From positions 1 to 52,285 of the forward strand of contig NZ_JAFRGN010000048.1 in the NCBI RefSeq assembly GCF_017433805.1: DNA of 52,285 nt. Direction: 5' to 3'. The notes beneath the pieces were generated by a model, which saw only the letters and a list, made by a program, of their open reading frames with translations, searched no databases and was not told the DNA's origin. Both the position numbers and the translations under genes were made by a program. This document shows positions 34,267 through 43,242 of the stretch, piece by piece. Every line of letters begins with the position of its first letter. The first letter of the stretch is position 1. Origin of the DNA: Butyrivibrio sp. (GTDB lineage Bacteria; Bacillota; Clostridia; Lachnospirales; Lachnospiraceae).

Positions 34267-35880
34267 TTACTCAAGAATTGTGTATCCGAGTATTGCTGCA
34301 AGTCTAAGGAATCCACAATATCCATTCTCATCCAGAAGAGATTTAACATCGTATCCTGGAGGGATAACTACTCTCTTCTTAACTCCATCGTGCCTGAAAA
34401 CTATATTGATTGCCAGGTCAGGACGAGAAGACATAGCTTCTATAATATTATTATCAAGCATTGATACATCATTTGTTTCTATAACAGCGACACCATTTAC
34501 TGGAACAGTCTGAACTGTAGTTGTTACAACATCCCTATACTGTGCTGGTGTAACCTTTGTGATATCAAGAGAAATAGTTCTTGTTACTGCCTCTGCATTT
34601 CCAAGCTCATTTGTTGGAAGCGCGTCACCAGTCTGAGTTGTAATAATATTAATACCCTCTGTTCCAAGTGTTTGAAGTGTCTCATTTATTGTAGGGTTAG
34701 TCGTAACTTCCTGAACTGCTTCTTCAACAACTGCTTCTGCCTGAACCATCTGAACAACTTCTTCAATAGTTACATTAGGATTAGTAGCTTTTACAAGCTG
34801 CCAAAGAGCATAAAGCTTAATATCATTAACGCTAGAACCCAAATCAATTGTTTCACCGCCAAAATATGTTGCAGTAGCTGCATCTGCTGATGTACCCCAT
34901 CCAGCAAAATCATAGCCATCTTTTGTTATTGAGCCATCATTTACTTTAACAACTACATTCTGTGGAGTTCCTCCGATAACTGTAGTTCCGGCAATAATTC
35001 CTTCTCCTTCATTAGCATCATATGTAATCTGTCTAAGTACAATGTTGCCAATTCTGAACACTGCTGTTCTTGTCGCTGTTGACTCAGGATCAACAGTTAT
35101 AGTCCAGGAATACGCCATTCCACTATCACCAGAATATTCAGCTGCATTTTCCTGAGAATTAAAAACATTATCTCTTCTTTGTCCAAAATTGCCATACCAA
35201 AGAGTAGTAAATGCATCTTCTTCTGATGAAGGCAATAATGCAAAGGATGTTCCTCCCTGGCCGCCCTGATTCATATATATTCCTGTACCCTCAGCTAAAT
35301 ATCCAACTGGAGCACTATCATTATCACCAATCATTGTATCTGCAGCAGATCCTACTTTGACAGTTTTGCTTTCACCAGTAGTATTATTGATTTCATATCT
35401 TATCAATACATCTGAACCTTCTACTGTCGCAGATATAGTGGTATTAACACCATCTTCTACAGTATATGCATTATTATACTTGAAACCCTCTTCATTAATC
35501 TTGTTTTCATTACTATTTACATAAGTCTCATATCCAGCATTACTATATGTTGTTTGAATCTGACTATTAGAAGCAGTCATTCCATATACATTAAATCCAC
35601 TATATTGAGCATCATATCCGATATTTTCATTATTATATGACTGCTGGGTTACAGAAGATGCTGCCTCAGTAGTAAATGGATCTACAGGAGGTTGAGCGTC
35701 CTGATTTCCTCCTCCGTTCTGATTATCGCCAGTCCCAGCTCCTCCATTTTCAATTACGTTTTGCTCAGAACCAGGCGTTCCATTTTCTTCTTCGCCCGCA
35801 GCGAACGCAACAACCGGTGCCTGAATCATAAGTGCAAAACTAAGTACCATAGCTAACCATGTTCTATAATTCACCTTCAT
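34267..35880 (-). CDS. Secreted protein with InlB-type B repeat
   Basis: 537 residues from the ATG at 35880 (MKVNYRTWLAMVLSFALM), with GGAGG eight bases upstream. A signal peptide ends near VVAFAAG. Residues 30-75 are a Gly/Asn/Gln-rich linker. A beta-rich domain follows (about 80-290; VEGSDVLIRYEINNTTGESKTVKVGSAADTM), then a Listeria-Bacteroides repeat (ITYDANEGEG through YDFAGWGTS to IKLYALWQ). The last 150 residues are a small domain with FRHDGVKKRVVIPPGYDVKSLLDENGYCGFLRLAAILG. There is no LPXTG or C-terminal helix, so it is either free or bound non-covalently. Function unknown. Divergent from an XRE-receiver regulator that might control it (inference). Confidence 0.8.
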   Translation of the reverse strand: MKVNYRTWLAMVLSFALMIQAPVVAFAAGEEENGTPGSEQNVIENGGAGTGDNQNGGGNQDAQPPVDPFTTEAASSVTQQSYNNENIGYDAQYSGFNVYGMTASNSQIQTTYSNAGYETYVNSNENKINEEGFKYNNAYTVEDGVNTTISATVEGSDVLIRYEINNTTGESKTVKVGSAADTMIGDNDSAPVGYLAEGTGIYMNQGGQGGTSFALLPSSEEDAFTTLWYGNFGQRRDNVFNSQENAAEYSGDSGMAYSWTITVDPESTATRTAVFRIGNIVLRQITYDANEGEGIIAGTTVIGGTPQNVVVKVNDGSITKDGYDFAGWGTSADAATATYFGGETIDLGSSVNDIKLYALWQLVKATNPNVTIEEVVQMVQAEAVVEEAVQEVTTNPTINETLQTLGTEGINIITTQTGDALPTNELGNAEAVTRTISLDITKVTPAQYRDVVTTTVQTVPVNGVAVIETNDVSMLDNNIIEAMSSRPDLAINIVFRHDGVKKRVVIPPGYDVKSLLDENGYCGFLRLAAILGYTILE

Positions 35881-36161
35881 AATAAAGACCTCCTTATCTT
35901 TGGGTTTCACGTTCCCGTTTTTTTCTTGGTAGGTCCATTCTAATCCCCTCGACTGAACTTTTGAAAGTTTCAGGCTGACACATCCTGTAAACAATCCATA
36001 CCTTTATAAACACGGGATAAAAAGTCTTAAGCAGTCGTGAAACACTGATAAATAAAGGCTTTTCTGAAATTTTATTTGAAAGAATGGCTTTATTTTGAAA
36101 CAAAATTAGTGATATTATAGTGATGTAACCTATGATTTTTCGAAAATAGATAGGGAATTAC

Positions 36162-36758
36162 ATGGACAATTCTTTTGGAGCACTTATAAAAAAGCTTAGA
36201 ACAGAAAGTCAATTATCTCAGCAAGACCTTGCAGATAAGGCTTTCGTAAGTAGATGTGGCGTGGCCAATTGGGAAAGTGGCCGAAGAGTCCCAGATCTTG
36301 TCATCATGTCTCGAATAGCCAAGGCTCTTAATGTAGACGTATCAGTTTTTACCAATTCACTAGATGCTTCTGATACTCAGGCTGATATTATTGTTCTGGA
36401 TGATGAGCGAATTCTTTTACAAGGAGCAATATCTGTACTTGAAGAAACTCTCCCCGGTGTCAATATCACAGGCTTTACAAAGCCTTCCGAAGCTCTTGCA
36501 TACGTTGAAAGCAACGATGTAGGTATAATTTTCCTGGATATTGAACTTGGAAACGAAAATGGTCTTGATCTGTGCAAACAGTTCCTTAGACTTAATCCAC
36601 TTGTAAATATTATTTTCCTGACAAGTCATTCAGATTATGCTCTTGATGCATGGAAGACTGGCGCGAGCGGATATCTTCTTAAACCACTCCACGCCGAAGA
36701 TATCAAAAAACAACTCTCTTCTCTTCGCCATCCAATTCAAGGCATGTCATTTATATAG
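36162..36758 (+). CDS. XRE-type DNA-binding domain fused to a response-regulator receiver
   Basis: 198 residues. Residues 6-62 are a Cro/C1-type helix-turn-helix (LIKKLRTESQLSQQDLADKA, VSRCGVANWESGRRVPDL). Residues 75-192 are a CheY-like receiver with the acidic pair Asp80-Asp81, phosphoacceptor Asp126 in IIFLDIELG, Thr154 in FLTSHS and Lys174 in LLKPL. In most regulators the receiver comes first and the output domain last; here the order is reversed. Its 3' end overlaps by 12 bases the convergent gene of a LytS/YesM-like kinase, a likely partner. GGGAAT precedes the ATG. Confidence 0.88.
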   Translation: MDNSFGALIKKLRTESQLSQQDLADKAFVSRCGVANWESGRRVPDLVIMSRIAKALNVDVSVFTNSLDASDTQADIIVLDDERILLQGAISVLEETLPGVNITGFTKPSEALAYVESNDVGIIFLDIELGNENGLDLCKQFLRLNPLVNIIFLTSHSDYALDAWKTGASGYLLKPLHAEDIKKQLSSLRHPIQGMSFI

Positions 36759-38036
36759 TTTTATTATTGCTCTTGTTCCCTTACCCATTTCAGATTCATA
36801 GGTAAGTTCCCCTCCAGATATACGCGCAATTCTCTCCATAACATTTTTTACACCAACATGAAGCTTTTGCCTGGCATTTGGAGATGGATCATATACAAAT
36901 CCCGGTCCGTTGTCTTCAACAATGACCTCTACATGGTCATCTTTCTTTCGTGTGATTATTTTTACTATACCCTGTCCATCTTCATTTTTTCTTACACCGT
37001 AATTTACTGCATTTTCCACAAGCGGCTGAAGTGTGAGGGTAGGCATCTTAAAATCAGTTGTTTCTATGTCATACTCAATATCAAGGTCATCTCCAAAACG
37101 TAATTTCTGAAGTTCTAAATACCCCTTTACATGCTCCAGTTCTTTTTCAAATTCTATTGGCGCATCATTCGAAAGTGAATCCACATTATAACGAAGATAA
37201 CTAATGAAATAATCCAGAGCCTCTTCTGCTTTTTTTGAATCCTTTGCACATAGATATTTTATAGTAGTAAGACTGTTATACAAAAAATGGGGCTGAATCT
37301 GTGCTAAAAGAATGTTTATCTTTAGCTGGGCATTTTCTGCCTCCTTTTTGTAATACTTCTCGTTCTGATCGCTAATAATGCAAATCAGCATGAAAAAAGT
37401 AGCCAAAACTGAGCTCAAGACAATAAAGTGAACTCCAAGAAGCCTTGTTTGTATTATCATGGCCATCATTGGCAGTATCGAATATACCAGAAACGCCTTG
37501 ATCTGCTTGGAAGTGTATTTCTTTCTCTTCCAAAAGATAATGAATAAGTCAATTATCATTATCATTATTGTTGGCACTACTAGGACGGCAAACATCGGTC
37601 CTCTGGAATATACATTGTTATCGTCAACCTCATAGATACTGCCTGTAAAAATATTACTGATAAGTAGTCCCTGATAACACAGCCACAGGATAATTGTAGC
37701 TATAAGCACCTTATTCTTTATCCAGTTTTCTTCACCTGTTTGAAATAGTAGAAATGCAGTGATCAGAACTGTCAGAACCGAGGCAAAAAAAGCCTGTCCA
37801 AACAGCACCACTTTAGAAAGAACTACCCATCCATAACTTCCAACATTGGAATGAGTCAGCTCCCTTATCAGAATACACAGAGTATATAATTCCAGAACAG
37901 AAAACAAACTATAAAAGAAATATCTTGTCTTTTTTTCTATATTTCTGCTAAACAGAACCTGAACTAATCCCACTAAAGAAACGATAAAACCTGTTGATAC
38001 CAGAATGAGATTTGTTGTCCTGATTACATCGGTCAT
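36747..38036 (-). CDS. LytS/YesM-like sensor histidine kinase
   Basis: 429 residues. Seven hydrophobic segments between about 8 and 225 form a membrane sensor (7TM-like arrangement) with no large external domain. A short coiled coil (YYKKEAENAQLKINILLAQI) leads into the His_kinase domain. The phosphorylated His is in QIQPHFLYNSLTTIKYLC, the N-box is LQPLVENAVNYGVRK, and the G-box is VEDNGPGF. The order is typical of LytS/YesM kinases, whose partners usually carry LytTR or AraC outputs; here the nearest receiver is the XRE fusion convergent with it. AGGAGG precedes the ATG at 38036. Confidence 0.88.
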   Translation of the reverse strand: MTDVIRTTNLILVSTGFIVSLVGLVQVLFSRNIEKKTRYFFYSLFSVLELYTLCILIRELTHSNVGSYGWVVLSKVVLFGQAFFASVLTVLITAFLLFQTGEENWIKNKVLIATIILWLCYQGLLISNIFTGSIYEVDDNNVYSRGPMFAVLVVPTIMIMIIDLFIIFWKRKKYTSKQIKAFLVYSILPMMAMIIQTRLLGVHFIVLSSVLATFFMLICIISDQNEKYYKKEAENAQLKINILLAQIQPHFLYNSLTTIKYLCAKDSKKAEEALDYFISYLRYNVDSLSNDAPIEFEKELEHVKGYLELQKLRFGDDLDIEYDIETTDFKMPTLTLQPLVENAVNYGVRKNEDGQGIVKIITRKKDDHVEVIVEDNGPGFVYDPSPNARQKLHVGVKNVMERIARISGGELTYESEMGKGTRAIIKLYK

Positions 38037-38055
38037 TAATTGGCCTCCTATAAAA

Positions 38056-38088
38056 AACTCCTACCCGGCACAAGACCAGATAGGAGTT
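38056..38088 (-). terminator. Terminator between the second two-component operon and the LytS-like kinase
   Basis: On the minus strand AACTCCTA and TAGGAGTT pair around a 17-base loop and run into TTTT. It is nine bases beyond the regulator stop. The ribosome site of the next gene begins shortly after, so read-through would feed that gene. Confidence 0.78.
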
Positions 38089-38096
38089 ATCAGCAA

Positions 38097-38786
38097 TTAA
38101 ACCTTAAAGCGATATCCAACGCCCCAGATTGTCTCGATGTACTGTGGATTGGAGGTGTCATATTCGATCTTCTCACGGATCTTCTTGATATGAACTGTTA
38201 CAGTTGCAATATCACCGATGGAATCCATGTTCCAGATCTTTCTAAAGAGCTCTTCCTTGGTGAATACGTGATTAGGATTCTCAGCAAGGAATGTAAGAAG
38301 ATCAAACTCCTTAGTTGTGAAACTCTTCTCCTCATCATCTACATATACTCTTCTGGCTGTCTTGTCGATCTTGAGTCCTCTGATCTCAACGAAATCATTG
38401 TTCTCGTGGCCTGATCCAACAAGTCTGGAATATCTAGCCATGTGTGCCTTAACACGGGCAACAAGCTCTGATGGGCTAAATGGCTTGGTGATGTAATCAT
38501 CTGCTCCAAGGCCAAGGCCTCTGATTTTATCGATATCATCTTTCTTGGCTGAAACCATGAGAATCGGCACATCCTTCTTTTCTCTGATGTGTTTACAAAC
38601 CTCAAATCCATCCATTCCTGGAAGCATAAGATCAAGAATCACAAGATCAAACTCTTCGGCAAGAGCAGTCTCAAGACCTGCATCTCCAGTATTCTCAATC
38701 TTTACCTCAAAATCACTAAGCTCAAGATAATCCTTTTCAAGATCAGCAATGGCCTCTTCATCCTCAACAATAAGAATTCTACTCAT
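38097..38786 (-). CDS. OmpR-family response regulator (VanR-like)
   Basis: 229 residues. The receiver has the acidic residues EDEE (8-11), phosphoacceptor Asp in LVILDLMLPGMDG, Ser in LMVSAKK and Lys in YITKPFS. The C-terminal winged helix is complete (FTTKEFDLLTFLAENPNHVFT, ATVTVHIKKIREKIE, WGVGYRFKV). It starts the operon; the kinase lies on the upstream side (38811), so the order on the minus strand is kinase, then regulator, with a 24-base gap. Target genes are unknown. Confidence 0.93.
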   Translation of the reverse strand: MSRILIVEDEEAIADLEKDYLELSDFEVKIENTGDAGLETALAEEFDLVILDLMLPGMDGFEVCKHIREKKDVPILMVSAKKDDIDKIRGLGLGADDYITKPFSPSELVARVKAHMARYSRLVGSGHENNDFVEIRGLKIDKTARRVYVDDEEKSFTTKEFDLLTFLAENPNHVFTKEELFRKIWNMDSIGDIATVTVHIKKIREKIEYDTSNPQYIETIWGVGYRFKV

Positions 38787-38810
38787 ACACGTATTTCACC
38801 TTTCTTTTTA

Positions 38811-40328
38811 TTATGGCGTTTCATGATCTACTGTAACTGTTTCCTGATTATCCGCATACTCAACATATTTACGTAATACGAAGTGCATGCAGGTTCCTTC
38901 CCCTTCATGGCTTGTAGCCCATATATAGCCGCCATGATCTTCGATTATCTTCTTAACAATAGATAATCCAATTCCACTTCCTCCCTGCTTGGAGTTTCTG
39001 GAAGCATCCGTTCTATAGAATCTGTCGAAAATGTTCGGGATATCTCTTTGAGCAATTCCCTTACCATTATCCTCCAACTCTACTCTGATGGAATCAATCT
39101 CATCCAAAATCCTGATATCGATCTGACCTGTTCCGTCATCTCTATCAAGATATTTGACACTGTTACTAACTACGTTGTTGACCACTCGCTTGATCTGCTC
39201 TGGGTCAGCTACTATCTGTGTATCCGGAGTTGTAAGGTTGGAATAATTGAGCTTGATGGATTTACTCTCAAGGTCAGCTCCAATCTCCTCGATACAGTCT
39301 CCAAAATATTCACCAACATTAAGTCTGATGAAATTATAAGGAATTCTATTATTATCAATACTGGAGTACAAGGTCAGCTCGTTAATAAGGTTGTTCATAT
39401 CATTGGCCTTATTATTGATGATCCTGATGTACTTCATCTGCTTCTCAGGATTATCAGCAACTCCTTCCAGAAGTCCCTGCGAATAACCCTTGATAGCTGT
39501 GATAGGCGTTTTTAGGTCATGAGAGATATTACTGATAAGCTCTTTATTCTGCTTCTCTCGCTCAATCTTTTCCTCGGCTGATTCCTTAAGCCTCAGTCTC
39601 ATGTCCTCGTAATTACGATACATGGCGCCAATCTCGCCCTTTTCCGTAATGTCCGTAGGAAGAATGTAATCGAAATTACCATCCTGAATGTGCTGCATCG
39701 CTATGTTAAGCTCATCTATTGGCTTAAAGAAGCTGTTGCCAATCCACATTGTCAGAAGAATACTTGTGACCAGAAGGATCAGAATAATTGCCACTCCCAT
39801 ATAGATAAACATTGAAGCTGTGAGAGCTGTCCTGATACCAGATATAATATACAGACTTCCCTGATCACCTGTGGAAAATCTGAAATCGATCTGTTTGACT
39901 AAATGTTTGGACGCAGTGTAATAGATACCTTTTACATCTGTTCCGTAGCCTGGCAGTTCATCAACTACATCCATGGCACGATCCATATTTGCCACATAAT
40001 AAACATCCTGTCCCTTCTTGACCAGAAGAAAAGAATATTTAGATGCAATCTTGCTGTCTACACTTTCCAGGAAGTCTTTATCTTCCAGAATAAATGGGTT
40101 AACAATTAGTGCAAGTGCTATATCATGTGTAACTTCATCTGTCATGTCTGAAAAAGCTTCACTTGGATCTGACACCATACTATAATCAAATCCATTCGAA
40201 AAATCGTCAAGCTTCTGTTCATAGACTAGATATCTGCCTATTGCAAAAAATGTACCGATTGCCAAGATAATAGGAATAATAACTATCGCCACTGACGTGA
40301 TTAAGAGTTTTGTACGAAAACGCATCAT
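38811..40328 (-). CDS. Sensor histidine kinase with HAMP domain
   Basis: 505 residues. A first membrane helix at about 8-30, an extracytoplasmic sensor of about 140 residues (YEQKLDDFSNGFDYSMV to YGTDVKGIYYTASKHLVKQID), a second helix at about 172-195, then a HAMP linker (SFFKPIDELNIAMQHIQDGNFDY). The H-box is ISNISHDLKTPITAIKGYSQG; N-box RVVNNVVSNSVKYLDR; G-boxes ELEDNGKGIAQRDIPN and GGSGIGLSIVKKI. GGGGGT precedes two adjacent ATG codons. It is transcribed before its regulator. Confidence 0.93.
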   Translation of the reverse strand: MMRFRTKLLITSVAIVIIPIILAIGTFFAIGRYLVYEQKLDDFSNGFDYSMVSDPSEAFSDMTDEVTHDIALALIVNPFILEDKDFLESVDSKIASKYSFLLVKKGQDVYYVANMDRAMDVVDELPGYGTDVKGIYYTASKHLVKQIDFRFSTGDQGSLYIISGIRTALTASMFIYMGVAIILILLVTSILLTMWIGNSFFKPIDELNIAMQHIQDGNFDYILPTDITEKGEIGAMYRNYEDMRLRLKESAEEKIEREKQNKELISNISHDLKTPITAIKGYSQGLLEGVADNPEKQMKYIRIINNKANDMNNLINELTLYSSIDNNRIPYNFIRLNVGEYFGDCIEEIGADLESKSIKLNYSNLTTPDTQIVADPEQIKRVVNNVVSNSVKYLDRDDGTGQIDIRILDEIDSIRVELEDNGKGIAQRDIPNIFDRFYRTDASRNSKQGGSGIGLSIVKKIIEDHGGYIWATSHEGEGTCMHFVLRKYVEYADNQETVTVDHETP

Positions 40329-40369
40329 GCACCCCCGGCAACCTATATCTATGCACCTAACAAAATTAT

Positions 40370-40389
40370 ATCATAAAAACGTTTATGAT
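40370..40389 (-). terminator. Weak terminator-like hairpin after GH43
   Basis: ATCATAAA-AACG-TTTATGAT forms a perfect 8-bp AT-rich stem in the 114-base gap between GH43 and the kinase gene. On the minus strand ATAATTTTG follows, so the T-run is poor. Confidence 0.4.
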
Positions 40390-40442
40390 TGTTAATATCC
40401 TATTCCCTATTTAGTAAGATATTATTTATCTTTATGAAAATT

Positions 40443-41375
40443 TCACTTGAAATTTTCCTTAATTCGATCATATTCCTCATCTGTTATAGGCAAAACTGTT
40501 CCATGTTTGAAGCCGTAAGGGAAGCTGAATTCCTTGTCAGAGCGCACAAAACGGCCTGTTGAGATGTCTTTTGCCACGAAAGGAACGTATCCCTGCTTGG
40601 ATTTCTCACATCCATAAAAATCGAGCATCAGGCACCAGCTGCCATCTGGAAGCTTATAACAGGTAGGAGCTTCATACTGACCAGCCTCTAATTTGTCCAT
40701 TTCCTCATCAAATGCAGGCATTCTCTCATATTCTCCAGTAAGAGAAGTTCCTCTTTCAAGAATAATGTGCTCAGGATTGAAATCGCTCTTTACAAATCTG
40801 TAGTAATAACCATCCTCGTAAACAATGTTTGAATCAATGATTCCTGTGTCACACTTCTTGCAGAGCATCTTTGGGGCTGTAAAATTTATAAAGTCTGCAG
40901 TCTTAGCATAGAAAATAGCCATCTCGTTGGCAGACTGAGCTGGATATCTAGATGACCAGTGAACCATGTAGTCTCCAGCCTCTTCATCATAGATAATATC
41001 TGGCGCCCAGGCACAGCCATAGTCTTCATCAACGACCTTGACCAGCTCCTGCTCAGACCAGTTTACAAGATCCTTGGACTCCCACTTGGATAAGAATTTA
41101 CTTCCCTGTCTGTTAACGATATTCCAATTACTCTGATATTTTGTAGCAAAGTTATTGGCAAGCGAAAGGTCAGTAGCAAGGATGACAAAAGAATTATCTT
41201 TTTTCCTTGTGATAGTGAAATCTCTTACTCCCTTTTCTCCGAGCTTACTCTCAAGTATAGGATTTCCTCCATTTACCTGCTCCCAGTTAAAGCCGTCTTT
41301 TGATACACCAAAATAAACCTGCTCTCCATCAGGTGTAAATTTCTCTTTGAAATGTACAAATAAAAATGCTCCCAT
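40443..41375 (-). CDS. Glycoside hydrolase family 43-like protein
   Basis: 310 residues, with no signal peptide, so a cytoplasmic enzyme. The five-bladed propeller motifs include YFGVSKDGFNWEQV, ATDLSLANN, CAWAPDIIYDEEAGDYMVHWS (the WAPD motif with the modulating Asp) and QYEAPTCYKLPDGSW (the acid Glu in an EAPxxYK form of EGPxxYK). The catalytic base Asp is probably the one in GVRDFTI. Members act on arabinose- or xylose-containing side chains of plant oligosaccharides, which suits a rumen or gut fibre degrader. No transporter or sugar regulator is next to it. GGGAGG precedes the ATG. Confidence 0.82.
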   Translation of the reverse strand: MGAFLFVHFKEKFTPDGEQVYFGVSKDGFNWEQVNGGNPILESKLGEKGVRDFTITRKKDNSFVILATDLSLANNFATKYQSNWNIVNRQGSKFLSKWESKDLVNWSEQELVKVVDEDYGCAWAPDIIYDEEAGDYMVHWSSRYPAQSANEMAIFYAKTADFINFTAPKMLCKKCDTGIIDSNIVYEDGYYYRFVKSDFNPEHIILERGTSLTGEYERMPAFDEEMDKLEAGQYEAPTCYKLPDGSWCLMLDFYGCEKSKQGYVPFVAKDISTGRFVRSDKEFSFPYGFKHGTVLPITDEEYDRIKENFK

Positions 41376-41488
41376 AATAGCCTCCCTTAGATATAGTTTT
41401 GATTTATCTAAAATATTATACTATGTTTCAAACAGCATTTATACTAGTAAAATCAAGGAAAGTTCACTAATATTTTACAGCTTGATTA

Positions 41489-41517
41489 TTGATTAGCGTA
41501 TTTTTCTCTGTTAAACT
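41489..41517 (+). promoter_or_regulatory. Candidate promoter of pgi
   Basis: TTGATT (41489-41494), 17 bases, TAAACT (41512-41517), about 60 bases before the pgi start codon. The -10 match is modest. Confidence 0.4.
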
Positions 41518-41575
41518 TTTATCTGGATAACAAAAAACGTTTTCCTTACGTATTCCTATAGGAGGAAATTATACA

Positions 41576-43156
41576 ATGATCAATTGGAATAATCTTGACA
41601 CACTTAAATCTTACAATGATCTTAAGAGCACAGCTTCTGTTAATCTTGTAGAAGCTATGACTGGCGTAAGTGGCGCTGAGAGAGTTAAAAAGTACTCAGT
41701 ACCTATGGCTGCAGGCCTTAATTTCAACTACGCTGCAAAAGAGGTTGATGATAAAATCTTATCTGCTCTTGCTGCACTTGCTGATGAGGCACAGCTTGCT
41801 GAGAAGTATGAAGCTCTCTATAACGGCGAAGTTATAAATACTGGTGAGAAGAGAATGGTTCTCCACCAGCTCACTCGTGGTCAGCTTGGCGAGAACGTTA
41901 TGGCTGATGGTGTTAACAAGCGTGAGTTCTATGTTAAAGAGCAGAAGAGAATTGCTGATTTTGCTAACAAAGTTCACTCAGGTGAGATTGCAAACGCTAA
42001 GGGTGAGAAGTTCACAACAGTAGTTCAGATCGGTATCGGCGGATCAGACCTTGGTCCAAGAGCTATGTATCTTGCTCTTGAGAACTGGGCTAAGAGAACT
42101 GGCAACTTCAAGATGGAAGCTAAGTTCATCAGTAACGTAGATCCAGACGACGCTTCTGCAGTTCTTAATTCTGTAGATGTTGCTCATTCAATCTTTATTC
42201 TTGTATCTAAGTCAGGTACAACACTTGAGACACTTACAAACGAGTCATTCGTTACAGATGCTCTCAAGAAGGCAGGTCTTGATGCCAGCAAGCACATGAT
42301 CGCTGTTACATCTGAGACATCTCCTCTTGCTAAGAGTGATAACTACCTTGAAGCTTTCTTCATGGATGATTATATCGGCGGACGTTATTCTTCAACATCA
42401 GGCGTTGGTGGAGCAGTTCTTTCACTTGCATTTGGTCCTGACGTATTCGCTCAGTTCCTTGATGGCGCTGCAGAAGAAGACAAGCTTGCAACTAACAAGG
42501 ATCTCCTCAAGAACCCAGCTATGCTTGATGCTATGATCGGTGTTTATGAGAGAAACGTACTTGGCTATGACAGCACAGCAGTACTTCCTTACTCACAGGG
42601 ACTTAGCCGTTTCCCAGCACACCTTCAGCAGCTTGATATGGAGTCAAATGGTAAGAGCGTTAACCGCTTCGGTGATCCTATCAACTATGTAACAGGACCT
42701 GTTATCTTTGGTGAGCCAGGAACAAACGGACAGCATTCCTTCTCTCAGCTCCTTCACCAGGGAACAGATATTATTCCTCTTCAGTTCATCGGCTTCAAGA
42801 ACAGCCAGCTTCAGAACGATGTTAACATCCAGGACAGCACAAGCCAGCAGAAGCTCTGCGCTAACGTAGCTGCTCAGATCGTTGCATTCGCTTGTGGTAA
42901 GAAGGATGAGAACGCTAACAAGAACTTCAAGGGTGGTCGTCCATCAAGCATCATCATTGGCGATGAGCTTAATCCTAAGTCACTTGGTGCTCTCCTTGCT
43001 CACTTCGAGAACAAGGTAATGTTCCAGGGCTTTGTATGGAACATCAACTCCTTTGACCAGGAAGGTGTTCAGCTTGGTAAGGTTCTTGCCAAGAAGGTTC
43101 TCGCTCACGAGACAGATGGTGCACTTGCAGAGTATAGTAAGTTACTTGGTATTTAA
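41576..43156 (+). CDS. pgi: Glucose-6-phosphate isomerase
   Basis: Interconverts glucose-6-phosphate and fructose-6-phosphate in glycolysis. It has 526 residues, longer than the roughly 450-residue form of many Firmicutes. Motifs include QIGIGGSDLGPRAMYLAL, FILVSKSGTTLETLTNE, GGRYSSTSGVGGAVLSLAFG and GEPGTNGQHSFSQLLHQGTD. The ribosome site AGGAGG is strong. Codons are strongly biased to a small set (CTT, GAG, AAG, GGT/GGC), a sign of very high expression compared with its neighbours. A Rho-independent terminator follows. It stands alone. Confidence 0.95.
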   Translation: MINWNNLDTLKSYNDLKSTASVNLVEAMTGVSGAERVKKYSVPMAAGLNFNYAAKEVDDKILSALAALADEAQLAEKYEALYNGEVINTGEKRMVLHQLTRGQLGENVMADGVNKREFYVKEQKRIADFANKVHSGEIANAKGEKFTTVVQIGIGGSDLGPRAMYLALENWAKRTGNFKMEAKFISNVDPDDASAVLNSVDVAHSIFILVSKSGTTLETLTNESFVTDALKKAGLDASKHMIAVTSETSPLAKSDNYLEAFFMDDYIGGRYSSTSGVGGAVLSLAFGPDVFAQFLDGAAEEDKLATNKDLLKNPAMLDAMIGVYERNVLGYDSTAVLPYSQGLSRFPAHLQQLDMESNGKSVNRFGDPINYVTGPVIFGEPGTNGQHSFSQLLHQGTDIIPLQFIGFKNSQLQNDVNIQDSTSQQKLCANVAAQIVAFACGKKDENANKNFKGGRPSSIIIGDELNPKSLGALLAHFENKVMFQGFVWNINSFDQEGVQLGKVLAKKVLAHETDGALAEYSKLLGI

Positions 43157-43201
43157 AGACGCTCCTCCTGACGAGGAATGTTCATAGTTTAATAAAGCTT
43201 G

Positions 43202-43231
43202 GGAGGAGAGCCCATGGCCCTCCTCCTTTTT
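43202..43231 (+). terminator. Terminator of pgi
   Basis: GGAGGAG pairs with CTCCTCC, with an inner GCC/GGC pair, followed by TTTTT. Located 45 bases after the pgi stop. Confidence 0.85.
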
Positions 43232-43242
43232 GATTATCATTT

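Noticed and set aside
35881-36161. Riboswitch (c-di-GMP type) in the leader of the secreted protein gene
   Set aside because: The leader is long enough and has GTTTCA/TGAAAC repeats, but I find none of the conserved c-di-GMP-I core sequences.
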